This document shows positions 16,465-26,122 of a stretch of DNA of 42,531 bases, in pieces (position 1 is the stretch's first letter; every line of letters begins with the position of its first letter). Both the position numbers and the translations under genes were made by a program. This stretch comes from Leptolyngbyaceae cyanobacterium CSU_1_3 (GTDB taxonomy: Bacteria; Cyanobacteriota; Cyanobacteriia; Leptolyngbyales; Leptolyngbyaceae): the NCBI GenBank assembly GCA_012034655.1, contig JAAUOZ010000027.1:1-42531 (forward strand), given 5' to 3'. The notes under the pieces are model-generated. The model did not search any database, was not told the DNA's origin, and was given only the letters and a program-made list of their open reading frames with translations.

Positions 16465-19089
16465 TTATTGAGTGGTCAAAACTTCAGACGACAATCGGCG
16501 AAACTCTAGCCGCTCCGTTTCGCCGACATCGACAAAAATTGTGTCGCCTTCGCTAAATTCACCGCGCAAAATTGATTTGGCGATCGGCGTTTCCAATTCT
16601 CTTTGAATGGCACGCTTGAGCGGACGAGCACCAAACACCGGGTCGTAGCCTACATCAGCCAGAAAATCGAGGGCCACATCCGCCAACTTAAGGGACATCT
16701 TGCGATCGCTCAACCGCTCAGACAGGCGCAAGGCTTGAATCTTGACGATCTCGCGCAGTTCCGATCTTTGCAAGCTGTGGAAGATGATGATTTCGTCGAT
16801 GCGGTTGAGAAACTCTGGACGGAAGCTGGCTCGCATGGTTTCCATGACCCGCGATCGCATTTCTTCGTAGCGATCGTCGTCTCCAGCCAGATCGAGAATG
16901 AACTGCGATCCGATATTGCTGGTCATAATGATGATCGTGTTCTTGAAGTCTACGGTGCGGCCTTGCGAATCGGTGACGCGCCCATCGTCCAAGATTTGCA
17001 GCATGACATTAAAGACATCGGGATGGGCTTTTTCGATTTCGTCGAATAGAATCACCGAGAAAGGACGGCGACGAATTGCTTCGGTCAACTGTCCGCCTTC
17101 TTCGTAGCCGACATATCCTGGAGGCGCACCGATCAAACGAGAGACGGCGTGTTTCTCCATATACTCGGACATATCAATGCGTACCATCGCCTCTTCGGTG
17201 TCAAACAAATAGGCGGCAAGGGCTTTGGCAAGTTCGGTTTTGCCGACTCCTGTGGGTCCCAAGAAGATAAAGCTGGCGGTCGGTCGGTTGGGGTCGGCAA
17301 GTCCGGCTCGCGATCGCTGAATGGCATCGGCTACGGCTGTCACGGCTTCGTCTTGACCAATCACCCGCCGGTGCAGTTCGTCTTCCAACGTCAATAGCTT
17401 CTGCATTTCTGATTCCACTAGCTTGCTGATCGGAATGCCCGTCCATTTAGAAATGATTTCGGCGATGTCTGCTTCGGTGACTTCTTCTCTAAGCAGGGTT
17501 TTGCCGCTCTTTTGCGTTTGGGCAAGCTGGTCTTCGATCTCTTGCAGTTGGCGGTTTAGATTCGTCAGGTTGCCATACTTCAACTCGGCTGCTCGATTGA
17601 GATCGTAATCACGTTCTGCCTGTTGAATTTCGGTGTTGACGCGATCGATTTCTTCTTTTAGTTCTTGCAGCTTGGCGATCACTTCTTTTTCAGCTTGCCA
17701 TTGGGCATTGAAGCTGCTTTGCTCTTCTTTGAGGTCGGCAAGTTCGCGTTCGAGGCGTTCTAGCCGCTCTAGGGAAGCCCGATCTGTTTCTTTTTGCAGT
17801 GACAATCGCTCCATTTCGAGTTGCAGAATCTTGCGATCGACCTCGTCTAATTCTTCAGGTTTAGAGGTGATCTCCATTTTGAGCTTGGCGGCGGCTTCGT
17901 CTACCAAATCGATCGCCTTGTCGGGGAGAAACCGATCGCTGATATATCGCGTCGAAAGGGTCGCAGCCGCTACGAGTGCTCGGTCAGAAATCTTGACTCC
18001 ATGGTGTAGTTCATAGCGATCCTTCAAGCCACGCAAAATCGAGATCGCATCTTCGACACTGGGCTGGTCGATGTATACCTGTTGAAATCGCCGTTCTAAG
18101 GCAGCGTCTTTTTCGATATATTTGCGATATTCATCCAAAGTCGTTGCCCCAATGCAGCGCAGTTCGCCCCTGGCCAGCATTGGTTTTAGAAGGTTTCCGG
18201 CATCCATTGCGCCTTGGGTTGCCCCTGCACCGACGACCGTATGAATTTCGTCAATAAACAGAATGATTTGCCCTTTGGAGTCTAGGACTTCTTTGAGAAC
18301 TGCCTTGAGGCGCTCCTCAAATTCGCCGCGATATTTTGCGCCTGCAATCAGCGCGCCCATATCCAACGCGATCAGCTTGCGACCTTTGAGCGATTGTGGC
18401 ACATCTTCACTGATGATTCGTTGAGCCAAACCTTCGGCGATCGCCGTCTTGCCCACGCCCGGTTCCCCAATCAAAACGGGATTGTTCTTTGTGCGTCGCG
18501 AGAGAATCTGAATGGTGCGGCGAATTTCGTCATCGCGCCCGATCACGGGGTCGAGGCGGCTCTCGCGCGCATATTGGGTCAGGTCACGCCCATATTTTTC
18601 TAGGGATTCGTATTTGCCTTCGGGGTTTTGATCGGTCACCTTTTGACTTCCTCGGATCTGGTCGATCGCGTCTCTGAGTTTAGTTTCGTCTAGTTTAAAT
18701 TCTGCAAATAAGCCCTTGCCAAATCGATCGTCCTTGGCATAGGCAATCAGCATATGTTCGATGGAAATAAAATCATCTGCGAATTGTTTGCGGGCTTCCT
18801 CTGCCCGATCGAGCAACACATCCATGCTGCGACCGAGATAGACAGAACTACCGCTCCCAGAGATTTTGGGCTGCTTTTTGATAAATTCTTCACAGCGATC
18901 GCGCAAGCGTTGCACATGGATGCCTAGCTTATTGAACACACTACTGGCCAAGCCGTCTTGCTCTAGCAATGCCTTGATCAGATGTTCGGTTTCAATCTGC
19001 TGCTGATTGGCTTCTTTGACGATTTCGGGCGTGCGAACGATCGCTTCCCAGGCTTTTTCTGTAAATTGATTGGGGTTGGTTGGCTGCAT
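16465..19089 (-). CDS. clpB: ATP-dependent disaggregase ClpB
   Basis: The 874-residue Hsp100 chaperone forms hexamers that pull polypeptides out of aggregates together with DnaK. Domain order: Clp_N double repeat (residues 1-145, [20 protein letters not shown]), AAA+ domain 1 with Walker [15 protein letters not shown] at about 208-221 and '[15 protein letters not shown]', the coiled-coil middle domain (roughly 395-525, long Glu/Leu/Arg heptads), AAA+ domain 2 with [14 protein letters not shown] and '[20 protein letters not shown]', and the C-terminal D2-small domain. The length is typical of ClpB, and the middle domain distinguishes it from ClpC/ClpA. The frame is intact. I could not identify a convincing CIRCE element upstream. 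Confidence 0.97.
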   Translation of the reverse strand: MQPTNPNQFTEKAWEAIVRTPEIVKEANQQQIETEHLIKALLEQDGLASSVFNKLGIHVQRLRDRCEEFIKKQPKISGSGSSVYLGRSMDVLLDRAEEARKQFADDFISIEHMLIAYAKDDRFGKGLFAEFKLDETKLRDAIDQIRGSQKVTDQNPEGKYESLEKYGRDLTQYARESRLDPVIGRDDEIRRTIQILSRRTKNNPVLIGEPGVGKTAIAEGLAQRIISEDVPQSLKGRKLIALDMGALIAGAKYRGEFEERLKAVLKEVLDSKGQIILFIDEIHTVVGAGATQGAMDAGNLLKPMLARGELRCIGATTLDEYRKYIEKDAALERRFQQVYIDQPSVEDAISILRGLKDRYELHHGVKISDRALVAAATLSTRYISDRFLPDKAIDLVDEAAAKLKMEITSKPEELDEVDRKILQLEMERLSLQKETDRASLERLERLERELADLKEEQSSFNAQWQAEKEVIAKLQELKEEIDRVNTEIQQAERDYDLNRAAELKYGNLTNLNRQLQEIEDQLAQTQKSGKTLLREEVTEADIAEIISKWTGIPISKLVESEMQKLLTLEDELHRRVIGQDEAVTAVADAIQRSRAGLADPNRPTASFIFLGPTGVGKTELAKALAAYLFDTEEAMVRIDMSEYMEKHAVSRLIGAPPGYVGYEEGGQLTEAIRRRPFSVILFDEIEKAHPDVFNVMLQILDDGRVTDSQGRTVDFKNTIIIMTSNIGSQFILDLAGDDDRYEEMRSRVMETMRASFRPEFLNRIDEIIIFHSLQRSELREIVKIQALRLSERLSDRKMSLKLADVALDFLADVGYDPVFGARPLKRAIQRELETPIAKSILRGEFSEGDTIFVDVGETERLEFRRLSSEVLTTQ

Positions 19090-19217
19090 CGTGTCCCCCT
19101 CTAGTGCTCACTGTATTGATATTGCAATTGTAGAGAAGAGAATCGTTTCTGATCGGTCGGTGTTTACGCCTCTTTAGGTAGGCATTGCCGAAGGAGAATT
19201 CGTCTCCGGGGGAGCCT

Positions 19218-20051
19218 TCAAGGTTTTCTTTCCACAGGTTTTCTTTCCACAACAGTGGGGCACGTCGCAATCAACTTTTGCAGCCGTTCTGGGGCATCTT
19301 CGACTCGGCAGTAGGGGCGGCTGTAGCTCAGGGGCGATTCTAGGGCATGGCGCGACAGCAATTCTGAATCGCTCAAAACCCTTTCTGTGGGGCCATTGTA
19401 GACAATCTGCCCCTGACTCAGCACGATCGTCCGACTACACAGTTCTAGCGCTAGGTCTAGATCATGGGTGGCGATCAGTTGGGTCAGGGGCAAGGTTTCT
19501 AGTAGATTGATTAGCTGACGGCGCGATCGTGGATCAAGTTGGGCTGAGGGTTCATCCAAGACGAGAACCTGCGGCTGCATTGCCAACACGCCTGCGATCG
19601 CCACTCGTTTTTTTTCGCCCCCCGACAAGCCAGTGGCATTTCGACTGGCATAGCGATCGGGGTCAAGCCCGACGCACTGCATCGCCTGGCTCACTCGATG
19701 CTCTAATTCTTTGCCTTGAAGCCCCTGGTTGAGCGGGCCAAAGGTGACATCTTCCCACACGGTCGGCATGAATAGCTGATCGTCCGGGTTTTGAAACACG
19801 ACCCCGACAAAGTTGCGAATCTGCTCAAAATTCTCTGGGTGCATTTGCAATTCTCCAACGGTTACTCCCCCGGTCTGAGGGGATAGCAATCCATTAAAGT
19901 GCAGCAGTAGCGTTGACTTGCCTGAGCCGTTTGCCCCAACGAGGGCGACCCGTTCGGTTGGTTTGATGGAGAGATTCACGTTGCTCAGCGCTTGCGTCCC
20001 GTCTGGGTAAACATAGCTGAGGCTTTCAATCACGATCGGGTTGTGGTGCAT
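19218..20051 (-). CDS. ECF/CbiO-type ABC transporter ATP-binding protein
   Basis: This 277-residue ATPase belongs to the CbiO/EcfA group that powers uptake of cobalt, nickel or vitamins by energy-coupling-factor transporters. Motifs: Walker A GANGSGKST (39-47), Q-loop 'VVFQNPDDQLFMPTVWEDV' typical of CbiO, signature LSGGEKKRVAIAGVLA, Walker B VLVLDEPSAQLDP, and H-loop 'LIATHDLDLAL'. No CbiM/CbiQ or S-component is next to it. The C-terminus VERKPVERKP comes from a 15-bp tandem duplication, so the last residues are recent. A TTG/ATG choice is not an issue: ATG at 20051 fits the family. Confidence 0.88.
   Translation of the reverse strand: MHHNPIVIESLSYVYPDGTQALSNVNLSIKPTERVALVGANGSGKSTLLLHFNGLLSPQTGGVTVGELQMHPENFEQIRNFVGVVFQNPDDQLFMPTVWEDVTFGPLNQGLQGKELEHRVSQAMQCVGLDPDRYASRNATGLSGGEKKRVAIAGVLAMQPQVLVLDEPSAQLDPRSRRQLINLLETLPLTQLIATHDLDLALELCSRTIVLSQGQIVYNGPTERVLSDSELLSRHALESPLSYSRPYCRVEDAPERLQKLIATCPTVVERKPVERKP
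19221..19250 (+). repeat. 15-bp perfect tandem duplication in the CbiO-type gene end
   Basis: AGGTTTTCTTTCCAC is repeated head to tail (19221-19235, 19236-19250). It stays in frame and duplicates five residues of the C-terminus. Confidence 0.95.
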
Positions 20052-20068
20052 GAGTGATCGAACGTTAC

Positions 20069-20157
20069 TTATAGTGTTGGTCAGAAAGCTTGTGGCAAAA
20101 ATAGTCAGTGAAACGTTGCTTTGGGTAAGCTTTCTGACGCGCCTTTACCGCACTATA
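20069..20157. repeat. Palindromic element, about 89 bp
   Basis: The ends TATAGTG (20070-20076) and CACTATA (20151-20157) are inverted. Inside them GTCAGAAAGCTT (20080-20091) and AAGCTTTCTGAC (20127-20138) are a perfect 12-bp inverted pair. It is non-coding and lies just upstream of the CbiO-type gene. It looks like a small MITE or a strong hairpin. Confidence 0.7.
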
Positions 20158-20171
20158 CTGCGTCAGCCTAT

Positions 20172-20245
20172 AGATTTTGGTTTAGAAGGGGTGTGGGGGC
20201 TGCGCCCCAGCCAGGGGTTCTACCCCTGCACCCCGTCCAAAATCT
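20172..20245. repeat. Three-way-junction hairpin repeat
   Basis: The outer arms AGATTTTGG (20172-20180) and CCAAAATCT (20237-20245) enclose GGGGTG/CACCCC and two inner hairpins (GGGGCTGCGCCCC and AGGGGTTCTACCCCT). The whole can fold like a small cloverleaf on either strand. I recall similar GC-rich repeats from other cyanobacterial genomes. Confidence 0.65.
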
Positions 20246-20284
20246 TTAATTTTATGCCCTGACAAAGTATATCTTAATATTCGC

Positions 20285-20315
20285 ATAGTTCAATAATTCG
20301 GAACCATTGAACTAT
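20285..20315. promoter_or_regulatory. Candidate operator of the ArsR-type regulator
   Basis: A perfect inverted repeat, ATAGTTCAAT (20285-20294) and ATTGAACTAT (20306-20315), lies 26 bases before the regulator's ATG. The half-site centres are 21 bases apart, two helical turns, as expected for a dimeric winged-helix repressor. Autoregulation is inferred. Confidence 0.6.
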
Positions 20316-20340
20316 CCTGACCTTGTGCAATAATTTAGAC

Positions 20341-20652
20341 ATGAGACTGCTTTACCATCCCGACATTAAAACGATCTCGCTGGCAGGCGTACTATACGCT
20401 CTGGGCGATCCAGTCAGACTGACGATCGTCCAGCGACTTGCCCAACAAGATGAGCTTCCCTGTGCTGCTCTAGAAATTCCGATCGCCAAATCTACGCTGT
20501 CTCACCACTTCAAGATTCTTCGAGACGCTGGGATTCTCTACTGTCGCAAGGAAGGCACTCAGCATCTCAACTCTCTGCGTCGTCAGGAACTAGCGGCGCG
20601 ATTTCCAGGTTTGCTAGAAGCTGTGTTGCAGTGCGCGGGTGATCACAGTTAA
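20341..20652 (+). CDS. ArsR-family winged-helix transcriptional regulator
   Basis: The 103-residue protein is a dimeric HTH regulator of the ArsR/SmtB class. Its recognition region is 'LPCAALEIPIAKSTLSHHFK' followed by ILRDAGILYCRKEGTQHLNS (the winged helix). The classical metal motif ELCVCDL in helix alpha-3 is not present: the equivalent segment is ELPCAALEI with a single Cys, so metal sensing of the SmtB/ArsR type is doubtful. An additional Cys lies in LYCRKEG and one near the end (QCAGDH). ATG 20341 (MRLLYHPDI) is the family-like start; the frame is open from 20323. The inverted repeat upstream is its probable operator. No transporter or arsenic gene is adjacent. Confidence 0.88.
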   Translation: MRLLYHPDIKTISLAGVLYALGDPVRLTIVQRLAQQDELPCAALEIPIAKSTLSHHFKILRDAGILYCRKEGTQHLNSLRRQELAARFPGLLEAVLQCAGDHS

Positions 20653-21046
20653 CCGAGAATCCGCAACAGGCGGATAAAATTCACCGCCCCGGAGACTCCT
20701 TAGACTGGCTCTCAGTCTGCCTAGGCAGACTTTAGGGATCTGCGAGTTAATCATCTACCACCTTTTATTGGCGTGCTTCTCCCTGGGAAGAAGGAGAAGC
20801 CAGAAAAGAGTCAGGCTTTGCAGTCCCTCGCCTTGGGGAGAGGAAGTTGAGGTGAGGGCAAAAGTCCAGTCGGCGAACTGACGTTGATTTAACGCGTTGG
20901 AATATCTCCTGGGTATAAGGCTTAGGTAGAAAGAAGAAATGTGGAGATCAATAAACTGGAGTAAAAATCTCTCTCTCAACTAGCTCTAACTGTAAGCTAC
21001 AGAGTGGAAATGCTTGCCACAAGAATTTTAAGGAAGGGAAACGCCG
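20653..21046. other. Intergenic region with two strong palindromes
   Basis: There is no gene here. AGTCTGCCTAGGCAGACT (20714-20731) is a perfect 18-bp palindrome, possibly the end of the ArsR transcript, although no T-run follows. GCTTCTCC (20775-20782) and GGAGAAGC (20793-20800) form a second hairpin inside a GC-rich 'CCCTCGCCTTGGGGAGAGG' block, a relative of the CTCCC/GGGAG repeats elsewhere. Confidence 0.55.
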
Positions 21047-21313
21047 ATGCCCTGGTTTGTGAAGATCGAAGAGGGAATTGTTGATAAAACCATCTTCGAT
21101 CGCCATGTCCCCGCTCACAAAGCCTACGTCAAACAACTGATCGCCGAAGGACACGAAGCCCGTACTGGTTACTGGTCACAATATGGCGGCGGCATGTTGC
21201 TCTTTAAAGCGATGTCAATGGATGAAGCTCAGGAGATCGTGGCTCAAGATCCGCTGATCCAAAATGGCTGTGTCAACTACAAGCTTTATGAATGGAGGGT
21301 TGTCGTTGAGTAG
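21047..21313 (+). CDS. YCII-related domain protein
   Basis: The 88-residue protein is a stand-alone YCII (YciI-like) domain with a ferredoxin-like fold. It starts MPWFVKIEEGIVDKTIFDRH and contains 'AHKAYVKQLIAEGHEARTGY', with the His-Asp/Glu arrangement seen in the family, and 'MSMDEAQEIVAQDPLIQNGC'. Family members are small dimeric enzymes or binding proteins of mostly unknown role. GGAAGGGAAACGCCG precedes the ATG and provides a clear ribosome-binding site. The SRP RNA gene follows on the same strand. Confidence 0.9.
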   Translation: MPWFVKIEEGIVDKTIFDRHVPAHKAYVKQLIAEGHEARTGYWSQYGGGMLLFKAMSMDEAQEIVAQDPLIQNGCVNYKLYEWRVVVE

Positions 21314-21333
21314 AGGTTGATAAACTCAGATAA

Positions 21334-21371
21334 CTTTCGGTGCTGTGATCTTTCGGTGCTATGATGATAGA
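21334..21371 (+). promoter_or_regulatory. Promoter of the SRP RNA, on a 16-bp tandem repeat
   Basis: CTTTCGGTGCTGTGAT (21334-21349) is followed directly by CTTTCGGTGCTATGAT (21350-21365). The second copy contains a good -10 hexamer, TATGAT (21360-21365), placed correctly for initiation at about 21371, where the RNA's paired 5' end begins. Confidence 0.6.
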
Positions 21372-21468
21372 TGACTCGGATCTATGCGATCGTAACGCCC
21401 AAATCTTGTCAGGGCCGGAAGGCAGCAGCAATACGGGATGCTTATGGTAGGCGTAGTCTCCGGGTCAC
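21369..21468 (+). ncRNA. ffs: Small signal recognition particle RNA (4.5S)
   Basis: The universally conserved apical sequence GTCAGGGCCGGAAGGCAGCA is present at 21409-21428, followed by GCAATACGGGATGCTT. The flanks pair as a long hairpin: TGACTCGGATCTATGCG on the 5' side against GCGTAGTCTCCGGGTCA on the 3' side. It is about 100 nt, the short bacterial type, which binds Ffh to target membrane proteins. The exact ends are estimated from the pairing. Confidence 0.9.
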
Positions 21469-21657
21469 TTTAGTTTTGTGCGTCATCAGCTTGCGCGAAT
21501 CACGACAATGTGCGATTTCCATTGGGGCAGATTTGGACGAGACTTGTAATCTGCCTCTGCAAGCTATCCTCAATTTTAGTTCTTCGCAAATTTCTTACAC
21601 ATTCAGCAAAGCCTGGGGAGACGAACGATCGTAGGCATCGTCATCTCCCGAATTTAG

Positions 21658-23469
21658 CTATTCTTGGGTCAGTTTCAGCACTGCCATAAAGGCTTCTTGG
21701 GGCACATCGACCGTTCCGATCGCCTTCATGCGCTTTTTGCCCTTCGCTTGTTTTTGCAGCAGCTTTTTCTTGCGCGAAATGTCGCCGCCGTAGCACTTGG
21801 CCAACACATCCTTGCGGATTGCCGGAATATGTTCGCTGGCAATGACTTTACTGCCGATCGCCGCCTGAATCGGAATCTTAAACTGGTGACGAGGGATGAG
21901 TTCCTTGAGTTTCTCGGTGAGCGCACGACCGACCCCATAGGCTTTATCCCGGTGGACGATCGTGGCCAACGGATCAACAGGATCGCCATTGATCATAATG
22001 TCTAGCTTGACGAGAGCGTTTTCGCGGTAGCCAATGATCTGATACTCCATACTGGCATAACCGCGCGATCGCGACTTCATCTGATCGAAAAAGTCCGTCA
22101 CCACTTCAGCCAGAGGCAGTTCATAAATCAACGTCGTGCGTCCCGGAGTCAGATACTTCATATCTTTGAAGACCCCACGCCGACTCTGGCTCAACTCCAT
22201 CAGCGTGCCCACATAGGTTTCAGGGGTAATAATATCCACCTGAACGTAGGGTTCCTCAATTTTCTCGCGATGCTGAGGATCGGGGAGCTTACTAGGATTG
22301 TCAATAAAAATCGTTTCTCCCTTAATCGTCGTCACCTTGTAGACCACGGAAGGCGCAGTAATAATCAAATCAAGGTCATACTCTCGCTCTAGCCGCTCTT
22401 GAACGATCTCCATGTGCAGCAGCCCCAAAAAGCCACACCGGAAGCCAAACCCCATCGCGCTTGATGTTTCTGGCTCATAGTTGAGTGCTGCATCGTTGAG
22501 CTTGAGTTTTTCGAGGGCTTCGCGCAGATCGGGGAATTGGTCAGCATCGGTGGGAAACATACCGCAGAACACCATTGGTTTTGCTTCGATGTATCCAGGT
22601 AGCGCTTCTGTTGCGGGCTTGTTAGCCATCGTAATGGTATCGCCCACCCGTGCATCTTCCACGGCTTTGATCGAAGCGGCAATGTAGCCCACTTCCCCAG
22701 CGTGCAGTTCATCAACTTGTACCTGAGTCGGAGACAAAACGCCCAGTTCGTCAATTTCGTATTCTTTGCCCGATGCCATCAGGCGAACTTTGTCTCCTTT
22801 TTTGACTCGGCCATCCATCACGCGGAAGTAGACAACGACCCCCCGGTAAGCATCGTAGTAGCTGTCAAAAATCAGCGCCCGTAAAGGGCGAACTACGGTG
22901 TCTGGGGGCGGCGGCACGAGTTGAACGATCGACTCCAAAATCTCCGGCACGCCAATTCCTTCCTTTGCCGATGCCAAAATGGCAGTGCTGCAATCTAAGC
23001 CCACGACTTCTTCAATCTCCTGTCGAACTCGCTCCGGCTCGGCTCCGGGCAAATCAATTTTGTTGAGAACAGGAATAATTTCTAGGTCGTTTTCTAGGGC
23101 CAGATAGACGTTTGCCAGGGTTTGGGCTTCGACTCCTTGGGAAGCATCGACCACGAGCAGCGCCCCCTCACAGGCAGCCAGCGATCGTGACACTTCGTAG
23201 GAAAAATCGACGTGCCCCGGTGTATCAATCAGATTCAAGACATAGTTTTGCCCGTCTTTGGCGGTGTAGTTCATCCGGGCAGCTTGGAGTTTGATGGTGA
23301 TGCCGCGTTCTCGTTCCAGATCCATATTGTCAAGGAACTGTTCTTTCATTTCCCGCGAATTAACCGTACCCGTTTCTTGAAGGAGACGGTCTGCCAGAGT
23401 AGATTTGCCGTGATCAATATGAGCAATGATCGAAAAATTGCGAATGCGGGTGACGGGAACGTCAGTCAT
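21658..23469 (-). CDS. lepA: Elongation factor 4 (LepA)
   Basis: The 603-residue translational GTPase acts on ribosomes during initiation and stalled elongation. G1 AHIDHGKST is at about residues 15-23, G3 is DTPGHVDF, G4 NKIDLPGA, and the C-terminal LepA-specific domain ends '…[16 protein letters not shown]'. Domains II, III and V follow in order ('[20 protein letters not shown]', '[20 protein letters not shown]'). The length equals the family norm and the frame is intact. ATG at 23469 gives [20 protein letters not shown]. It stands alone, convergent with the SRP RNA; the two belong to related translation/targeting processes but are not an operon. Confidence 0.97.
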   Translation of the reverse strand: MTDVPVTRIRNFSIIAHIDHGKSTLADRLLQETGTVNSREMKEQFLDNMDLERERGITIKLQAARMNYTAKDGQNYVLNLIDTPGHVDFSYEVSRSLAACEGALLVVDASQGVEAQTLANVYLALENDLEIIPVLNKIDLPGAEPERVRQEIEEVVGLDCSTAILASAKEGIGVPEILESIVQLVPPPPDTVVRPLRALIFDSYYDAYRGVVVYFRVMDGRVKKGDKVRLMASGKEYEIDELGVLSPTQVQVDELHAGEVGYIAASIKAVEDARVGDTITMANKPATEALPGYIEAKPMVFCGMFPTDADQFPDLREALEKLKLNDAALNYEPETSSAMGFGFRCGFLGLLHMEIVQERLEREYDLDLIITAPSVVYKVTTIKGETIFIDNPSKLPDPQHREKIEEPYVQVDIITPETYVGTLMELSQSRRGVFKDMKYLTPGRTTLIYELPLAEVVTDFFDQMKSRSRGYASMEYQIIGYRENALVKLDIMINGDPVDPLATIVHRDKAYGVGRALTEKLKELIPRHQFKIPIQAAIGSKVIASEHIPAIRKDVLAKCYGGDISRKKKLLQKQAKGKKRMKAIGTVDVPQEAFMAVLKLTQE

Positions 23470-23753
23470 ACACTTTTATATGGGCAGAAGGAAATCAATC
23501 AATACAGGCTTCCTGGATAAACAGGAGGGATGACTTAAAGTATTTTAATGCTTTCTCAGTTTAGTACGGGATTCTCTTCACACACATACATTCACGTTCT
23601 AGACGATGTAGGGTCAACTCGGCAGTCATCGTTCAGTGAGTGATTAAAAAATTGATCGCGTTATTTGTGAAATTATTTCCTGCTACATGATTTAGCTGAA
23701 ATTGTCTACAGAATTTTCCGAAAGGCAATTCGTCGGCTAAACTAGCACTTAAG

Positions 23754-23783
23754 GTTTGAGCTACATAAGTTTGAGCTACATAA
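23754..23783 (+). repeat. 15-bp perfect tandem duplication
   Basis: GTTTGAGCTACATAA is repeated head to tail about 35 bases before the small RHH-like gene, in a 349-base gap that otherwise shows no gene. Confidence 0.95.
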
Positions 23784-23818
23784 GATCGGGGACACCCGTA
23801 TTCACCACAATTCACCAC

Positions 23819-24049
23819 ATGAGTGATCCAGCAATTCATTCTGATTTATCTGTTGATAAAGTGGAAATCTCCATCCATATTGACTCGGAGTTGCTTGAGC
23901 AAATTCAGCATTTGACGAACGATCCGAGCAAGGTCGTTGAGGTTGCGATTCGACAGTGGCTACGCAACGAAACTTATCGTGAAGACGAGTCATCTCGCCT
24001 CCTCGATCGCAATCCCCGGGTTCCGCCACGGGGCGAATGGAACGACTGA
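23819..24049 (+). CDS. Small ribbon-helix-helix-like protein
   Basis: The 76-residue product has a short strand (VEISIHID) followed by two helices ('SELLEQIQHLTNDPSKVVEV', 'IRQWLRNETYRED'), the layout of ribbon-helix-helix (CopG/CcdA antitoxin-like) DNA-binding proteins. It has a basic/proline tail ending VPPRGEWND. ATG 23819 is chosen; the frame continues upstream but through the tandem repeat. No toxin gene is next to it, so it may be an orphan regulator. The assignment rests on pattern only. Confidence 0.6.
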   Translation: MSDPAIHSDLSVDKVEISIHIDSELLEQIQHLTNDPSKVVEVAIRQWLRNETYREDESSRLLDRNPRVPPRGEWND

Positions 24050-24233
24050 GCAACCCCTGTTGAAGTGAAAGAGCAACACCGGATCAAAACCAAAACTTCG
24101 TGAGCCGAAGTTCCCCGATCTATGGGTCGGCATTGAGAATGAGAATAAAGTTGGCCGCATCTGCTTCGTCGCTCATCTGAACCACACTTTTGAACAGCTT
24201 CGATCGTCCGCCTTCATCCAATGGTTTCTGCTT

Positions 24234-26016
24234 GTGAAATTCTCAAGTCTTCCCTCTGGCCCCTTTCAGACTCAGCGCGTGAAAGCATCCTCTGAGGCTG
24301 CCGCAGACTTGGTGATGACACAGGATGCAGCCGGGCATTTTTTGTCCTTCTACTGGCAAGAGTCGGAGGGATATGGGTTGCAGTCAGACCTAACGGGAAC
24401 TGAGTTAGGAGAATGCTTCTATCCCATAGCGATCGCCCGCTACCTACAACGCATCAAGCGAGTCTTGACTTCTCAAACCCCTGAGAAGTTTCGCGATCTA
24501 TTCCGCTGTGGCGAACAGACCCTGCTGTTTGAGTTGGTAATGAGTCCGATTATGATGCCAGACGGGTTGGCATCGACGGTGGTTGTGACGGGGAAGCGGC
24601 TGCCGCCCATGCGAGCCGATGATTTACTAGAAGAATCGCAGGCAACTGGGGGGCTGGCTCCCTACAGCGATCGCTACCAAAAATTGCTCACTCAGATCGC
24701 CTGGAACATTCGTCGCACCCTAGACTTAGATACCATCTGGCAACAGACAGTGGATGGGTTAGGGCGGTCTCTGGGGGTAAGTCGCTGCATTCTCTGCCCC
24801 TTCGCGCCCCTCAGTTCTACGGTGAAGGTGGTAGCAGAATATTGTCACGATTCGCAGCAGTCGCTCTTAGGAGCCGAAATTGTGCTGATGGATGACCCCG
24901 ATCTGTGCGAGGCGTTGGCTACCTTGAAGCCAATTAGCTCAACGACCCATAAGATTGGCGATGTTGAGCCTATAGATTGTCTCCCCTCCGATGAGGTTGA
25001 CTTGCCCTTGACGCGGCTTATGGTGGCGACGTGCTACCAAGAACAGCCCAATGGGGTCATTGTGCTCTACCAGTGCGATCGCAGCGTATCTGGAGCCGCG
25101 CAGAAATCGAGTTTATGTGCGAGTTGGCCGACCAAGTAGGGACGGCGATCGCCCATGCTTCTTTGTTCTCAGAAAGCCAAGACTTGGCGACTGAGCTTCA
25201 GCGCGTCAATAGTAACATGATGCAGAAGCACCGTGAACTGGAGGAAGCCCGGCAGCAGGCCGAAGAAGCATCCCGCCTCAAAAGTGAATTTCTGGCCAAC
25301 ACATCCCACGAACTGCGAACCCCGCTCAACGGCATGATTGGCTTTTTGAAGCTGATTCTCGACGGCATGGCCGAAGACCCCGAAGAGCAAAAGGAATTTA
25401 TTGACGAGGCCTATCGATCGGCGTTGCATCTGCTCAACATCATCAACGATGTGCTAGACATCGCCAAAATTGAAGCCGGAAAATGCAGATTGACCTTAGC
25501 CCAGTCAATTTGGACGAGTTGATGACGGATGTGGAGAACTTTACGCGGACTCAGATTCAGCAAAAAAAACTCAACCTAGAGATTCAACAACCTCCCACCC
25601 ACGACGAAATTGTTCTCTTTGGCAACTATCAGCGCTTGCTGCAAGTGATGCTCAATCTGGTGGGCAACGCCATTAAATTTACCCATGAAGGCGGCGTGAC
25701 CATTAGCGCTGAGGTGATCAAAAAGCGTATTGTGGTTCAAAATCACGAGCTGCCGGGTGTGGTTAAGGTGCGGGTGGCAGATACGGGCATTGGGGTTTCC
25801 CTAGACAAGCAAGACAAGTTATTTCAGTCGTTTAGCCAGGTAGATGGTTCGCTGACTCGGCAATATGGCGGCACAGGGTTGGGGTTGGCGATTTCTCAGA
25901 AGTTGGTCGAGGCGATGGGTGGTGTGGTCAACTTCTACAGCATGGGTGAGGGGTTGGGTTCGACGGTGACGTTTACTGTGCCGTTGTATCAGGAACCTGT
26001 GATGATTGCGGGATGA
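24234..26016 (+). CDS. PAS-GAF sensor histidine kinase (two frameshifts, near 25080-25085 and 25480-25483)
   Basis: This is a soluble orphan sensor kinase. An N-terminal PAS-like domain ('DLVMTQDAAGHFLSFYWQES') is followed by a GAF domain ('LLTQIAWNIRRTLDLDTIWQ' to 'GTAIAHASLF') and a short coiled coil. Then come the HisKA H-box FLANTSHELRTPLNG and an HATPase_c domain with N-box NLVGNAIKFT, G1 VADTGIGV, F-box LFQSFSQVD and G2 YGGTGLGLAI. The gene is split into three frames. Adding a base near 25082 joins CDR to QRIWSRAEIEFM; adding an A to the A4 run at 25480-25483 joins KIEAGK to MQIDLSPVNL. The repaired product is 594 residues. The GTG at 24234 is uncertain: an ATG at 24221 opens a plausible N-terminus ending ARESIL that would need another shift near 24293. 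No response regulator is adjacent. Confidence 0.87.
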
Positions 26017-26122
26017 GTAAGGTTGGGTGGGAATAAGGACGATCGCGGGTTGGGATCGATTCCATACAAACATTCACGCAGCCTCTCCCGTAAACTAAAG
26101 AAGGAGATTATTGGAGCGTTTC

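Noticed and set aside
19090..19217. CIRCE (HrcA) operator upstream of clpB
   Set aside because: Only a partial half-site (AGTGCTCAC) is visible near 19104; the inverted partner at the right spacing is missing.
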